Shown in pieces: positions 6,590-15,688 of a stretch of DNA of 64,000 bases. The number at the start of each line of letters is the position of its first letter. Positions within the stretch are counted from its first letter, which is position 1. The position numbers and the translations under genes were made by a program. The notes below the pieces were generated by a model. It had not been told where the DNA came from, searched no databases, and saw only the letters and a list, made by a program, of their open reading frames with translations. Origin of the DNA: Bog-159 sp963707465. GTDB taxonomy: Bacteria; Acidobacteriota; Terriglobia; Bryobacterales; Bryobacteraceae. Where the stretch lies: positions 2,294,001-2,358,000 of the forward strand of contig CAVPQK010000015.1 in the NCBI GenBank assembly GCA_963707465.1, read 5' to 3'.

Positions 6590-9475
6590 TCAGGCTCCAA
6601 ACACCCGGTTGAAGAATTCCCGGGTCTTCTGCCGGATCTCGCCCAGCTTCAGATCCAGCCGCTGGTCGTGCAACTGATCGGGCGTCCAGCGGCGTACCAG
6701 CTCCGCGAGCATCTCGGACTGTGAGGGCGAGGTGGGCAGGTGGCCTCCGGCGTAGCCGCTCGAGACGCGCAGACCATGATCGATGGCGCGGTAGAACACC
6801 GCGGCGTCGCGCAAGAAGGCGGCATCCTCGCGCTCCAGGTGGCCCATTTGCTCGACGACGTCGATGCGCGCGGGCGTGTTCAGCACCTTGTAAAAGATCC
6901 CGGCGCCGCGCAGCCGCAGGTACATCAGGGCGAAGTCGATATCGTAGAAGCCGCCGACGGCCGCTTTCAGCGGATTGCGGGAGGCCTGCTCTTTCTCCAG
7001 GCGCGCGCGCATCTGCTTCAGCTCCGCGCGCGAGCGGCCGCTTTGTCCGTAGCGCCGCCAGTCGATCTCCTGCATCTGATGCAGGAATTCGGTGGCGCGC
7101 TCGAGGTTTCCGGCCACGGCGCGCGACTTCATGTACGCGATTCCCTCCCAAGCCTCCGCGTGTTTCGCGAAGTACTCGCGGTAGGTCCCCGCGGGTTGCA
7201 CCAGCGCGCCCTCGCGGCCATCCGGACGCAGGCGCGTATCCACGGTGAACATGATGCCATCGCCGGTGTACGCGCTGATGACGTTGATCATGCGCTCCGC
7301 CACACCGGTCCAGAAGGCCTGCTCGGCGGCATCCTCGTCGGGGATGACGAAAATCAGATCGGCGTCGGAAGCCAGATCGAATTCGCGCATGCCGAGCCGT
7401 CCAAGGGAGACCACCATCATCTGCCGCGCGGGCGCGTAGTGCGGATTGGCCGGGGCGGGCGCTTCGGCGAGCGCGATGCCGTACGCCGCCCGGATCACCG
7501 CGTCGGCCAGATCGGAGGTGCGCTCCAGGGTTTCGAAGATGGGGGCGGGGCCCAGGAGGCTGTCGCTCTGGATGCGAAACATGTGCCGGCGGAAATAGCT
7601 GCGCAGCGCGGCGCCATCGCCGATCTCTTCCCGGGCGGCTTCGTCCCGCGGCGCACCGGCCGAATCCAGGCCGGCGAGCATCTCCGGATGGCGGAGAAGC
7701 TGGTCGCCGAAATACTGGCTGTGCTCGAAGATATCCGCCACACGCTCCACCAGCGCGGAATCCGCTTCCAGGTGCGCGAGCCACTCGGAATCTTCGGAGA
7801 TCTTCTCCAGAAAGATCTCGAAGCGCTCCCGGCCGCGATTCAGTTTCGCATGCGCCAGCACGGCAGCCAGTTGCGGCGCGCGCCGCTCCAGATAGCGCGC
7901 GAAGTTGCTCGGCGCGGACGGCGGGAGGTCCAGCTCGAGCGGCTGCCAGCGATGGTCGGTATCGCCATCGAGCGGAATGTAATACATGGGCTTGCGCGCC
8001 TGCATGACACGGGCATACATTTCCTGCACGTTGCCCAGATGCTCCTCCAGGCGCACCTCGAGCGATTCCGCGGTGAGCGGCTCGCCGGATTCGGCCGGCA
8101 TCTTACGGGCCAGCAACTCCAGCTCTTCCGGGTTGGTGGGCAAGGTGTGGGTTTGGCGGTCGTCGTAGAACTGGAGGCGGTGCTCGATGTGGCGCAGGAA
8201 CTCGTAGGCGGAAGCCAGACGCGCGTACTCGCTGGCGGAAAGCAGGTTCTTGTCGTACACGCGGGAAAGCGCAAATAGCGTGCCGCCATGCCTGACCCAA
8301 GTCTCACGGCCGCCGTGCAGACGCTGCAGGCATTGCACCAGGAACTCGATATCGCGAATGCCTCCGGGCGCCAGTTTGATATCCAAACCGGCGCGCGCGC
8401 GTTTGGCGGCCAGTTTCTCGCCGATGCGTTCGCGCGCTTCCGAGACCGCTTCCACGGCGCGGAAGTCCAGGGTGGTCGAGTAGATCAGCGGCTCGACGAA
8501 TTCCAACAGCTCGCGGCCGAGGGCCAGGTCGCCGGCGCACACCCGGGCTTTGATCAGCATCTGCTTTTCCCAGTCGCGCGCGCGCTCGCGGTAATACTGT
8601 TTGGCGCCATCGAGCGAGATACAAACCTCGCCCAGACGGCCATCGGGGCGCAAGCGCAGATCCACGCGGTAGCACGAGCCATCCGCGGTGTAGGTGGAGA
8701 GCAGCTCCGTGTACTGATTGGCTACCTTTTTGAAGAACTCCTTGTTGGTAATGGCGCCGGGGCCGGGCGTGTCGCCGTTGGCCGAATACACGAACATCAG
8801 ATCGACATCCGAACTGTAGTTGAGCTCCTGGCCGCCGAGCTTGCCCAGTGCGATCACGGCGAAGCCGCAGGCGCGGCGCTGGCCGTCCGGCGCCTCATAT
8901 TGCGGCTCGCCATATCGCGCCTCCAGTGGCGCACGAACCTGGCGATAGGCGAAATCCAGGATGGCGTCGGCCAGATTGGACAACTCGCCGGTGATGTCCG
9001 CGAGCGCGGCGAGTCCCAGCACGTCGCGCAGGAGAATGCGCAGCGACTGGCGCCGGCGGAAGCGCGCCAGGGTCACCGGCGGCGCCTGGCCGGGGCCTTC
9101 GGCGGCACGGAACTGCCGCAAGCGTTCCGCAAATTCCTCGTCGGACAGCATGCGATGCAGATTACCCGGGTCGGCCGCCTGCAACAGCCATTCGGGGTGC
9201 TGCAGCACGGCCTCGGACAGGAACCTGCTGTATGAAAATGTGGTGATCAGGGAACGCAGCACGGCGGGAGAACTGGTGATGCGGTTGAAGGCGGCGGGGC
9301 AATCCTGACGCAGCCGCTCCAGGAAGTGCAGGGCTTCGTCGGGGTCGGGGACGGAAGCCAGCAGCGACTGAATCCGCGCCATGATGCGTTCGGGAATGCC
9401 GCCGCCCAGGCGCGCGATATCATCGCGCGCGCGGGATGGATTGCGAAATTCAACCGCTTCCAGCAAGCGCTGCAT
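6590..9475 (-). CDS. glnE: bifunctional glutamine synthetase adenylyltransferase/deadenylase
   Basis: About 961 residues from the ATG at 9475. Two nucleotidyltransferase halves are visible: GKLGGQELNYSSDVDLMFVY (about 220-240, deadenylation half) and GRLGMREFDLASDADLIFV (about 700-720, adenylation half), each with the G-x11-DxD-type active site, each followed by a helical PII-uridylyl-transferase-like segment (RDIEFLVQ and YDIDFALMYLRLR). Length matches the family (about 950). The enzyme adds or removes AMP on a tyrosine of GlnA, which is encoded about 13 kb away and keeps that tyrosine. A GTG at 9502 was rejected as start because it lies directly beside the -10 TATAAT. Confidence 0.97.
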   Translation of the reverse strand: MQRLLEAVEFRNPSRARDDIARLGGGIPERIMARIQSLLASVPDPDEALHFLERLRQDCPAAFNRITSSPAVLRSLITTFSYSRFLSEAVLQHPEWLLQAADPGNLHRMLSDEEFAERLRQFRAAEGPGQAPPVTLARFRRRQSLRILLRDVLGLAALADITGELSNLADAILDFAYRQVRAPLEARYGEPQYEAPDGQRRACGFAVIALGKLGGQELNYSSDVDLMFVYSANGDTPGPGAITNKEFFKKVANQYTELLSTYTADGSCYRVDLRLRPDGRLGEVCISLDGAKQYYRERARDWEKQMLIKARVCAGDLALGRELLEFVEPLIYSTTLDFRAVEAVSEARERIGEKLAAKRARAGLDIKLAPGGIRDIEFLVQCLQRLHGGRETWVRHGGTLFALSRVYDKNLLSASEYARLASAYEFLRHIEHRLQFYDDRQTHTLPTNPEELELLARKMPAESGEPLTAESLEVRLEEHLGNVQEMYARVMQARKPMYYIPLDGDTDHRWQPLELDLPPSAPSNFARYLERRAPQLAAVLAHAKLNRGRERFEIFLEKISEDSEWLAHLEADSALVERVADIFEHSQYFGDQLLRHPEMLAGLDSAGAPRDEAAREEIGDGAALRSYFRRHMFRIQSDSLLGPAPIFETLERTSDLADAVIRAAYGIALAEAPAPANPHYAPARQMMVVSLGRLGMREFDLASDADLIFVIPDEDAAEQAFWTGVAERMINVISAYTGDGIMFTVDTRLRPDGREGALVQPAGTYREYFAKHAEAWEGIAYMKSRAVAGNLERATEFLHQMQEIDWRRYGQSGRSRAELKQMRARLEKEQASRNPLKAAVGGFYDIDFALMYLRLRGAGIFYKVLNTPARIDVVEQMGHLEREDAAFLRDAAVFYRAIDHGLRVSSGYAGGHLPTSPSQSEMLAELVRRWTPDQLHDQRLDLKLGEIRQKTREFFNRVFGA

Positions 9476-9504
9476 CAAATCAGCCGGACGGGTCCCCCAC
9501 ACAG

Positions 9505-9510
9505 ATTATA
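9505..9510 (-). promoter_or_regulatory. -10 box of the glnE promoter
   Basis: A perfect TATAAT on the minus strand, 30 bases before the glnE ATG at 9475. Transcription would start near 9498, leaving a leader of about 22 bases. A convincing -35 is not seen (TGACCG is 15 bases upstream). Confidence 0.45.
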
Positions 9511-9599
9511 GCTGCCGGGGGATGGCGGTCACCGGATTATTAAAGTATCCTGCTGGACGGCTGCCAAGCCGGAATTTCGCCGCCGTGAGCCGTAGCCGT

Positions 9600-9861
9600 T
9601 CAGATTTCGCCCGCAAGGAAGCGATCGAGATCCACCGGGGCGTCCCATCCCGGCAAGAGCTTAATGCGGTCCCGCATGCTCCCAAAGCGCACCTTAACGC
9701 CGCTTGGACGGCGGCGGAACAAGTTGCGCGACGGGCTTTCCGTTGCGCGTTATGACTATGGATTCGCCTTCCTCAACCGCGCGCACAAGCTGAGTCAGGC
9801 GATTTCTGGCATCCGCAATGTCGACTTCCACCGGCTTAGTATGCCCATAATAAATGGCCAT
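9600..9861 (-). pseudogene. Phd/YefM-type antitoxin gene, frameshifted, toxin missing
   Basis: The first 55 residues (MAIYYGHTKPVEVDIADARN...ITRNGKPVAQLVPPPSK) are a clear Phd/YefM antitoxin N-terminal DNA-binding domain. The frame then hits TAA at 9694, while the +1-shifted frame continues without interruption as VRFGSMRDRIKLLPGWDAP...LDRFLAGEI, the normal C-terminal tail of these antitoxins, ending at 9600. One extra base near 9695-9710 therefore breaks the gene; the repaired protein would have 86 residues. No PIN or other toxin follows: the bases down to glnE show no toxin motif. The start lies 2 bases after the stop of the MOSC gene. Confidence 0.75.
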
Positions 9862-9863
9862 TT

Positions 9864-10370
9864 TCAACAGAGCGCCGAAAGGATCGCGATCGGGTCGTTC
9901 GGGTGCACGGGACCCGGCTGGACGACGCGCGCATAAAAGCCGCTCATTCCCCAGCGCGGTGAAGTTACGTCGCCGGCGTTCACCGCGAGGTCGTAAATCT
10001 CCTGCTTGATGGCCGGACCGTAGACATCCAACGCCGTGCACGGGCCGCGGACCTTGGTGATCTCGAGCACCGCCGTGCCAGCGCGAAGCTGATGGCCGAG
10101 GCGCAATTGACGGCGGTCCAACCCGCGGGTCGTCAGGTTCTCACCCAGCGCGCCGTAATAAACCGGATATCCGCGCGCTCTCAATTCGTCGATAGTTTCG
10201 GCGGCGATGAGGAGCACTGCCTGGCGGAGGCCGCCGTGGATTTCCGGGTGCGCGCAGGCATCCCCCTCGAGACCCAACGGAGTGATGATGCCCGCCGGGA
10301 TGGCGCGCTTGGGAATGCCGCCGGACGACACGCTGATTTGGATGATGACACCGGAAGTTTGTTCACCCAC
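9864..10370 (-). CDS. MOSC-domain protein
   Basis: A 168-residue protein with GTG start. ISVSSGGIPKRAI at the N terminus, the central HGGLRQAVLL and GALGENLTTRGLD, and the later WGMSGFYARVVQPGPV are the landmarks of a stand-alone MOSC domain (C-terminal domain of Moco sulfurase, YiiM-like). MOSC proteins are thought to handle sulfur or molybdenum cofactor; YiiM relatives reduce N-hydroxylated purines with Moco. The usual conserved cysteine is seen in VRGPCTALD (about residue 110). Substrate unknown. The frameshifted antitoxin gene follows 2 bases downstream. Confidence 0.8.
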   Translation of the reverse strand: MGEQTSGVIIQISVSSGGIPKRAIPAGIITPLGLEGDACAHPEIHGGLRQAVLLIAAETIDELRARGYPVYYGALGENLTTRGLDRRQLRLGHQLRAGTAVLEITKVRGPCTALDVYGPAIKQEIYDLAVNAGDVTSPRWGMSGFYARVVQPGPVHPNDPIAILSALC

Positions 10371-10586
10371 GACCTACCAACATAACAAGCCGGCGGCTGA
10401 GTTGCGCCATGCGGATCACCCTCTACGGACAAGTTTATAGTCGAGCCCCATGCCCGTTTGGCGCGCGGAGTCAACATTTCGATGAGGCTGATTGAAATTT
10501 TCTATTTGCTATAACTTATTTATGTGGCTAGACTCAGCCTAGGTCACATATCGCCGCTCTAGAAATCGTCCGCAACAAAGAGACGA

Positions 10587-11750
10587 ATGAATAGCTCCGT
10601 TTTTCGGTGCGTGAGCTTGGCATGTCTTCTGTCAGGCACACTGGCTTCTGGTCAAGAGGCTCCCCCAACGGCCCCCGCTGCGACAGCGCCACCGGACCCC
10701 GCGTCCGTCACACCTTCGGCGCCAGTCACGCCGAAGGCGCTCCTGACGCAATGGGGCACTGACTTCAGTTTTCTGTTCGACGGCTATGTCGACTGGAACT
10801 ACAACGATCCGGCGTCCGGATTCAACGGCCTCCAGAACTTCGCCCTCCGCGCCGATACGGCTCACGTCAACATCGGCAAGATTACCATTGACCATGCGCC
10901 CGCTCCGTTGGGATTCCACCTGGACGTAGGCTTCGGGGAGACAATGGACGTCATTCACGCAGCCGACAGGGATCCGAACGCCTGGAAATACTTCGAGCAG
11001 GCGTATATCGACCTAAAGCCTAAGTCCTGGCACGGCCTGGAAATCGACGCCGGACAGTTTGTTACTTCAGCCGGAGCAGAAGTCATTGAGACAAACCAGA
11101 ACTGGAACTACTCGCGGTCGTTGCTCTTCGTGTGGGCCATTCCTTACTATCACTTCGGCGTTCGCGCTGGCATGCCGATAGGCACCCACTTCACCGCGGG
11201 CGTCCAGGTCGTCAATGGCTGGAGCAACATAGAACCACTTAACAGTGGGAAGACGGTCGGACTTAACGGCGCATATGCCTGGAAGAAGGTCATCTGGACC
11301 AACAATTACTATGTGGGTCCTGAAAAGCCCCACACTACCGTGGGGCTACGCAATTTTTTTGACACCGTGGTGCAGGTCAACGCGACCGACAAGTTCAGCT
11401 ATTCTATCAATGGCGACTACGGCCGCGATAGGAACATCGGCCCCGGCGCGAGCGTATGGGCTGGAGTGGCGGCCGCAGCGCGGTACGCCATTGGGGAGAA
11501 ATATGCGATCGCTTCCCGGATTGAGTATTTCGACGACCGGAACGGCTTTGCCACCGGCACCGCGCAGCATGTGGAAGAGTTTACTCTGACGGGGGAATAC
11601 AAGATGAACGGATGGTTGATGAGCCGCTTGGAGTTCCGCAACGACCGGTCCGACCAGCCCTTCTTTGAAACCAGCAAGCCTGGCAGCGGAGCCAAGACGC
11701 AGCCGACCGTCCTGCTCGGACTGATCGTCTACGTGGCGCCGCGTAAATAG
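10587..11750 (+). CDS. outer-membrane beta-barrel protein (porin-like)
   Basis: A 387-residue protein with a signal peptide (MNSSVFRCVSLACLLSGTLASGQ), a Pro/Ala-rich linker (residues about 24-52), and a C-terminal region of alternating hydrophobic/polar strands rich in aromatic residues (FSFLFDGYVDWNYND; RNFFDTVVQVNATDKFSYS; LEFRNDRSD), as expected for a beta-barrel of the BBP2-type family common in acidobacteria and related phyla. The final strand ends VYVAPRK rather than in a canonical terminal phenylalanine. Together with the next gene it flanks the amt locus, so a role in passage of small nitrogen or sugar compounds is possible but not shown. Confidence 0.7.
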   Translation: MNSSVFRCVSLACLLSGTLASGQEAPPTAPAATAPPDPASVTPSAPVTPKALLTQWGTDFSFLFDGYVDWNYNDPASGFNGLQNFALRADTAHVNIGKITIDHAPAPLGFHLDVGFGETMDVIHAADRDPNAWKYFEQAYIDLKPKSWHGLEIDAGQFVTSAGAEVIETNQNWNYSRSLLFVWAIPYYHFGVRAGMPIGTHFTAGVQVVNGWSNIEPLNSGKTVGLNGAYAWKKVIWTNNYYVGPEKPHTTVGLRNFFDTVVQVNATDKFSYSINGDYGRDRNIGPGASVWAGVAAAARYAIGEKYAIASRIEYFDDRNGFATGTAQHVEEFTLTGEYKMNGWLMSRLEFRNDRSDQPFFETSKPGSGAKTQPTVLLGLIVYVAPRK

Positions 11751-11859
11751 CTCGGATGCTTCGCGCGCTGGTTTTAGTGACCCGTACGGGCGACTGCGGT
11801 CGCCAGCATAGCTCCATACGACTAAGAGTGCGATGAATGTTCGGGAGGCGCCGCGCGAC

Positions 11860-13914
11860 CTAGAATTTCACCATAAGGTCTATGTCGATGAGCCACTCCC
11901 GCTTGCGCAGATCCGGGTTCCACAGCCCGCCCTGCGTGGCGCAACCTCCGGCGGTCACCGACGGGTTGCCGTTCATGCAAGCGTACTCAGTCGGAAAGCC
12001 GTTGTTGGTGCCGGGCTCAAGCCCTCCTGGCGCGGGTGGTGTAATTCCTCCCGCACCGGACCAATAGGGCACACTCGCGTGACGGAAATCGCCCTCAAAG
12101 CGCAAGGTGAACCACTGCTTGGGCATGTAATCGAGCGTCCCCGAAACATCCCAGGCTTTGAACTGGTCGCCGGGGTTCTCCGTAAAGTAAGGCGAGTTGA
12201 TCGCGGCGGAAGAGGCGGTCTCTCCGTTGATGGGCGGCAGGAGCACCAGATAGCGTCCTGGATTATTAATCATTCCGCCGCCGAGCGTGAAGCCCCACAG
12301 ATCATGGAGGAACCAATAGCGGTCGTAGAGCATGAAGCCGATAAAGCTCTGTTTGGGACCGCCCGCGGTGTCGCCGTGGCAACTCACGCCGCCGCCAAAT
12401 TCGCAGCCCAGATCGCCGGTGAGGGAAAACGCCATCCTGTCGATCGGCTTTCCCGGTTTGTCGTAATACTTAATCTCGATGCTATTGTCAGTGTGGATGC
12501 GCCCGCGGTTCGGGATATAGAGGTCGTCGTGGCCGAGACCGTAATTGTTGGAGATAATGTTCAGCCACGGCTTCGGAGTCCACTTGATCTGCCCGCCGAG
12601 ACCCTTCCTGGAGTTAGCCGAGGCGTACGACTGCCATCCATTGATGATCCAGGGCTCAATCTTCAGGTGATGCGTCGGGAACATCTGGATGCGGATTCCC
12701 TGGAAAAACCAGGGCGTGTTGGAGGAAACGTACGAGGGCTGGTAGGCCCAGTTATCGAAGTTGTAATAGCTGAACAAGCCGACGTAGGACATGAAGATTC
12801 CGGCGTCGAAATTGATGCCGTGCCACACGTTCAGGTGGTAGCCGCCGTACGCTTCCGACAAATAGCGATCGGCATCGGCGAGGTCCCACTGCCCTTTTGA
12901 ATAGCTGCCATCGTTCCGGATAGTCGCCGTGGAATACTCGCCGAACTGCGTCATAAAACGGGCGCGAACATTGTCATAGTGAAAATCGCCTCCGATGCCG
13001 AGCTGTTCCAACTGGATTTCATTGGAACGAAACAGTTCACTCGAGCCGCCCATGGAGTCGTCCATCGGCCGGTTGAAGTCGTAGGTGTAGGTGATGTCGG
13101 CACGGATTTCCGGCGTGAAGAACTTTGAGTCGAAGGCCACATCCTTGTTGCGTGGATTGCCGTTCAACCAGGTCCAGTCATTGTCCGCAAACGGCGTGGC
13201 GTTATCCACCGCCGGAGCGGCGGGAGCGGTCTGCGGAGTGGCTGGCGCTTCCTGCACAGCGGGAACCGCCGACAGAGGGCCATCCGGGGGTGCGGGCCGC
13301 GTGGAAAGGGAACCCAAGGATGGGGTCCCCAGGGAGGCGTACAGGGGCAGATCCGCGGGCTTCGCAGCCGGCGGCGGTGCTGCGGCAACGGTTTGAGTAG
13401 CTGACGCCGGCTGCGCGGCAACCACGGGCGCGGCTGCTTGGGCCTTCATCTGGCGCAACTCCGCTTCGAGCTGCTCGATGCGCTTTTGCATCGCTTCGAA
13501 ACGTTCGTCAAGGGTCATCGCTGCGCGCGCCGTTGGAACCGCACCCGCCTGCACGGGCGGGGCCGATCCGGCCGGCTGTCTGGCGGAGAGAGCCAGCTCC
13601 ACTTGCAGGTTCTCGTGGCCCCGCAACCGTACCACGGCCGATGACGTGAAGAAGCCTTCCTTGCTGGCGATCAGTTGGTACTGGCCCGGCTTCAGATTCG
13701 CGGCCACGAACGCTCCGTTTTCGCCGCTGACTACAGTCCAGTCGCTGTTGTCGCTCTGGTTGTGTATCACTACTTGAGTTTCCGGCAAGGCAACGCCGTC
13801 TGGCCGCACAGTGACGCCGTGAATGGCGCTCACGACAGCTTGTCCATAAGCGGGTACTATATTCGATGCGATCCACACCGGGAGCGCCACGGCCACTAAT
13901 AATTTGTTGATCAT
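11860..13914 (-). CDS. carboxypeptidase-regulatory-like domain plus coiled coil plus outer-membrane beta-barrel protein
   Basis: A 684-residue protein: signal peptide (1-25, ending AYGQA), a carboxypeptidase-regulatory-like beta-sandwich (about 28-110, with GENGAFVAANLKPGQYQLIASKEGF), a short coiled coil (about 132-160, ERFEAMQKRIEQLEAELRQMKA), an Ala/Pro-rich linker, and a C-terminal barrel (about 245-684) ending in the classical outer-membrane signature IDIDLMVKF with terminal phenylalanine. The coiled coil before a barrel recalls periplasmic trimer stalks of some porins. It is probably surface- or periplasm-interacting; ligand unknown. Confidence 0.7.
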   Translation of the reverse strand: MINKLLVAVALPVWIASNIVPAYGQAVVSAIHGVTVRPDGVALPETQVVIHNQSDNSDWTVVSGENGAFVAANLKPGQYQLIASKEGFFTSSAVVRLRGHENLQVELALSARQPAGSAPPVQAGAVPTARAAMTLDERFEAMQKRIEQLEAELRQMKAQAAAPVVAAQPASATQTVAAAPPPAAKPADLPLYASLGTPSLGSLSTRPAPPDGPLSAVPAVQEAPATPQTAPAAPAVDNATPFADNDWTWLNGNPRNKDVAFDSKFFTPEIRADITYTYDFNRPMDDSMGGSSELFRSNEIQLEQLGIGGDFHYDNVRARFMTQFGEYSTATIRNDGSYSKGQWDLADADRYLSEAYGGYHLNVWHGINFDAGIFMSYVGLFSYYNFDNWAYQPSYVSSNTPWFFQGIRIQMFPTHHLKIEPWIINGWQSYASANSRKGLGGQIKWTPKPWLNIISNNYGLGHDDLYIPNRGRIHTDNSIEIKYYDKPGKPIDRMAFSLTGDLGCEFGGGVSCHGDTAGGPKQSFIGFMLYDRYWFLHDLWGFTLGGGMINNPGRYLVLLPPINGETASSAAINSPYFTENPGDQFKAWDVSGTLDYMPKQWFTLRFEGDFRHASVPYWSGAGGITPPAPGGLEPGTNNGFPTEYACMNGNPSVTAGGCATQGGLWNPDLRKREWLIDIDLMVKF

Positions 13915-14062
13915 TTTGACTGTATTCGCCTCTTCTACGAGGCGGGCTTATCTACAGTAGCGCCGGGGTCCTAAGGAATGCGTGAATGCCGCATAAGGGT
14001 TGTATTAACTTGTGCGGCGGGAGGAACGCAGAACCACTTAGAGGTGGGAATTCGAAAGCGCC

Positions 14063-15343
14063 TTACAGTTGGGTGAACTCATCGTTGTGCGTGATGAATT
14101 CCGGGTAAGCCCCTGCGCCCAATTCATACAGGTCCATGCCCTGCCGCTCGCCTTCCGGGGCAACCCGTTGGGAGTAGACCCGATTCAATATCCAATTTAG
14201 AGAATAGGTGAGCGGGAGGACAAAACCTACCAGTGTGGCGATTCCCACAAGCTGCGCCAGCCACTGGCCTGAGACATTGTCCGGAAATTGCCCGAAAATG
14301 CCAAGCGCGAGCACGCCCCATAGACCGGCGGCGGCATGCACCGAAATGGCGCCGCCGGGGTCGTCGATCGAGAGCGGTATTTCAATGTACGCAATCGTGA
14401 TGGTGACCAGCACTCCGGCGATTAAGCCGATGGCCACCGCGGCTGCGGGCGTGACGAAAGCGCACGCCGCGCTGCCGGCCACCAGTCCGCCGACCCATCC
14501 GTTGGCGCAGAGTGAGGCATCCGGCCGGCCAAAGCGCACGCTGGTGGTGGCGACGGCCGCCAGCAGGCCCGCGGCTGCGGACAACGTAGTGTTAGCGGCT
14601 ACCAGCACGACGCGTCCCGGTTCGGCGCCCGTAAAGAGGATCGCGCCGGCGCCATTTAAGCCCAACCATCCCAACCACGCCAGAAAGCAGCCAAATACAA
14701 CGACAACGGCATCGTGGCCGGGGATGGCGGCCGGCAGACCATCGGCACCGAACTTAGCGCGCCGGGGACCCAAGATCAAGGCGACAGACAGCGCCGTCAG
14801 GCCACCTACCGTCTGAATACAACTCGCCCCGCCGGCATCCAGAAAGCCGTGACCGAGGCCATAATTGACTCCTAATTGGGCGAGCCACCCACCGCCCCAG
14901 ACCCAATGAGCAAAAAGCGGATAGGTGAATCCGGCCAGCACGGCCGCGGACGCGCAGGCCGCGCCCAAGCGCCATCGGTCGGCGCCGCTGCCTAACGGGA
15001 TCAGCGCCGCCAAGCCGGCGCTCAGCATTTGGAGCAAAATAACCAGCGACGCAGGCGAGCCGTCTATGAGGCGCCCGCGCAGAAACAGCGGTTCCGCCGC
15101 GATCCAACTCCATTCTTTTCCCGCGATACGGAAACTGTGGGCAGTGCCGCCGGCGACTCCTTGCCATGCGAATCCGCAGATCGAGTAGGCGATCGCCGCG
15201 ACAGCTATCACACACAGCGACGCGAGCATGGCGTGGGCCGCGCTGCGCGACCGTCCCAAACCCGTATTGATGAGGGAAATCCCGGCGAGCGCCAGGGGCA
15301 CGAGCAAAATGAAAAACAGGCACAATACCCAGACAGGCGTCAT
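14063..15343 (-). CDS. amt: ammonium transporter (Amt/MEP/Rh family), altered twin-His site
   Basis: About 426 residues from the ATG at 15343 (a longer in-frame ORF upstream is not protein-like). Eleven or so membrane helices; landmarks are FAHWVWGGGWLAQLGVNYG, GANGWVGGLVAG-like CANGWVGGLVAGSAACAF and DDPGGAISVHAAAGLWGVL. The last supplies the second pore histidine. The first pore histidine normally sits in DFAGGxVVH; here the segment reads LDAGGASCIQTVGG with glutamine where histidine is expected. Family function: conduction of ammonia/ammonium across the inner membrane. Its start overlaps by 4 bases the stop of a 59-residue membrane protein gene, so the two are coupled. No PII gene (glnK) is adjacent. 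Confidence 0.9.
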   Translation of the reverse strand: MTPVWVLCLFFILLVPLALAGISLINTGLGRSRSAAHAMLASLCVIAVAAIAYSICGFAWQGVAGGTAHSFRIAGKEWSWIAAEPLFLRGRLIDGSPASLVILLQMLSAGLAALIPLGSGADRWRLGAACASAAVLAGFTYPLFAHWVWGGGWLAQLGVNYGLGHGFLDAGGASCIQTVGGLTALSVALILGPRRAKFGADGLPAAIPGHDAVVVVFGCFLAWLGWLGLNGAGAILFTGAEPGRVVLVAANTTLSAAAGLLAAVATTSVRFGRPDASLCANGWVGGLVAGSAACAFVTPAAAVAIGLIAGVLVTITIAYIEIPLSIDDPGGAISVHAAAGLWGVLALGIFGQFPDNVSGQWLAQLVGIATLVGFVLPLTYSLNWILNRVYSQRVAPEGERQGMDLYELGAGAYPEFITHNDEFTQL

Positions 15344-15519
15344 CCGCTGCGGCCTCCGGGAGCCTGATGGGCACGTATGACAAGCATCAAACCCAACGCT
15401 TCCACGGCGATTCCAGCGATCGCAAACAGGCTCCTTTGTGGCAAAGTCTTCAGCAGGATCACGGCCGCCAGGGCGATCGCCCATCCAGCCGCGAGTAACA
15501 GAAGGCCCAGGAGCTTCAT
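15340..15519 (-). CDS. 59-residue two-helix membrane protein coupled to amt
   Basis: A short ORF starting at ATG 15519. The predicted product begins MKLLGLLLLAAGWAIALAAV and contains a second hydrophobic stretch (LFAIAGIAVEALGLMLVI), i.e. two probable membrane helices joined by a short basic loop (KTLPQRS), and a polar tail. Its TGA overlaps the amt ATG (ATGA at 15340-15343), the classic arrangement for translational coupling. I do not recognise a family. The coupling suggests a partner or accessory of the Amt channel, but this is inference. Confidence 0.6.
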   Translation of the reverse strand: MKLLGLLLLAAGWAIALAAVILLKTLPQRSLFAIAGIAVEALGLMLVIRAHQAPGGRSG

Positions 15520-15525
15520 GAGCGG

Positions 15526-15566
15526 GGCGGCCTGAGAGGCCGCCGCAGGCTGAGAGCCTGCCCCAC
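15526..15566. repeat. double-hairpin intergenic element, copy B
   Basis: GGCGGCCT (15526-15533)/AGGCCGCC (15537-15544) then GCAGGCT (15545-15551)/AGCCTGC (15555-15561), each with a GAG loop, followed by CCCAC. It lies between the amt operon and the divergently transcribed permease gene, so it is upstream of both units rather than at a gene end. Same family as copies A and C-F. Confidence 0.65.
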
Positions 15567-15688
15567 TAAACTGAGCGGCGATATAAATTGCTTATACATG
15601 CGATAGAAACTTTGAGCTTCGGCACGGGTTGGGTTCCGACTATGATACCAGCATCGGATTCATTCCGCAAAAGAGGAAGGAGACGTGT

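Noticed and set aside
11789..11804. Terminator after the porin gene (GGCGAC/GTCGCC hairpin)
   Set aside because: Only six pairs and no T-run; not strong enough to list.
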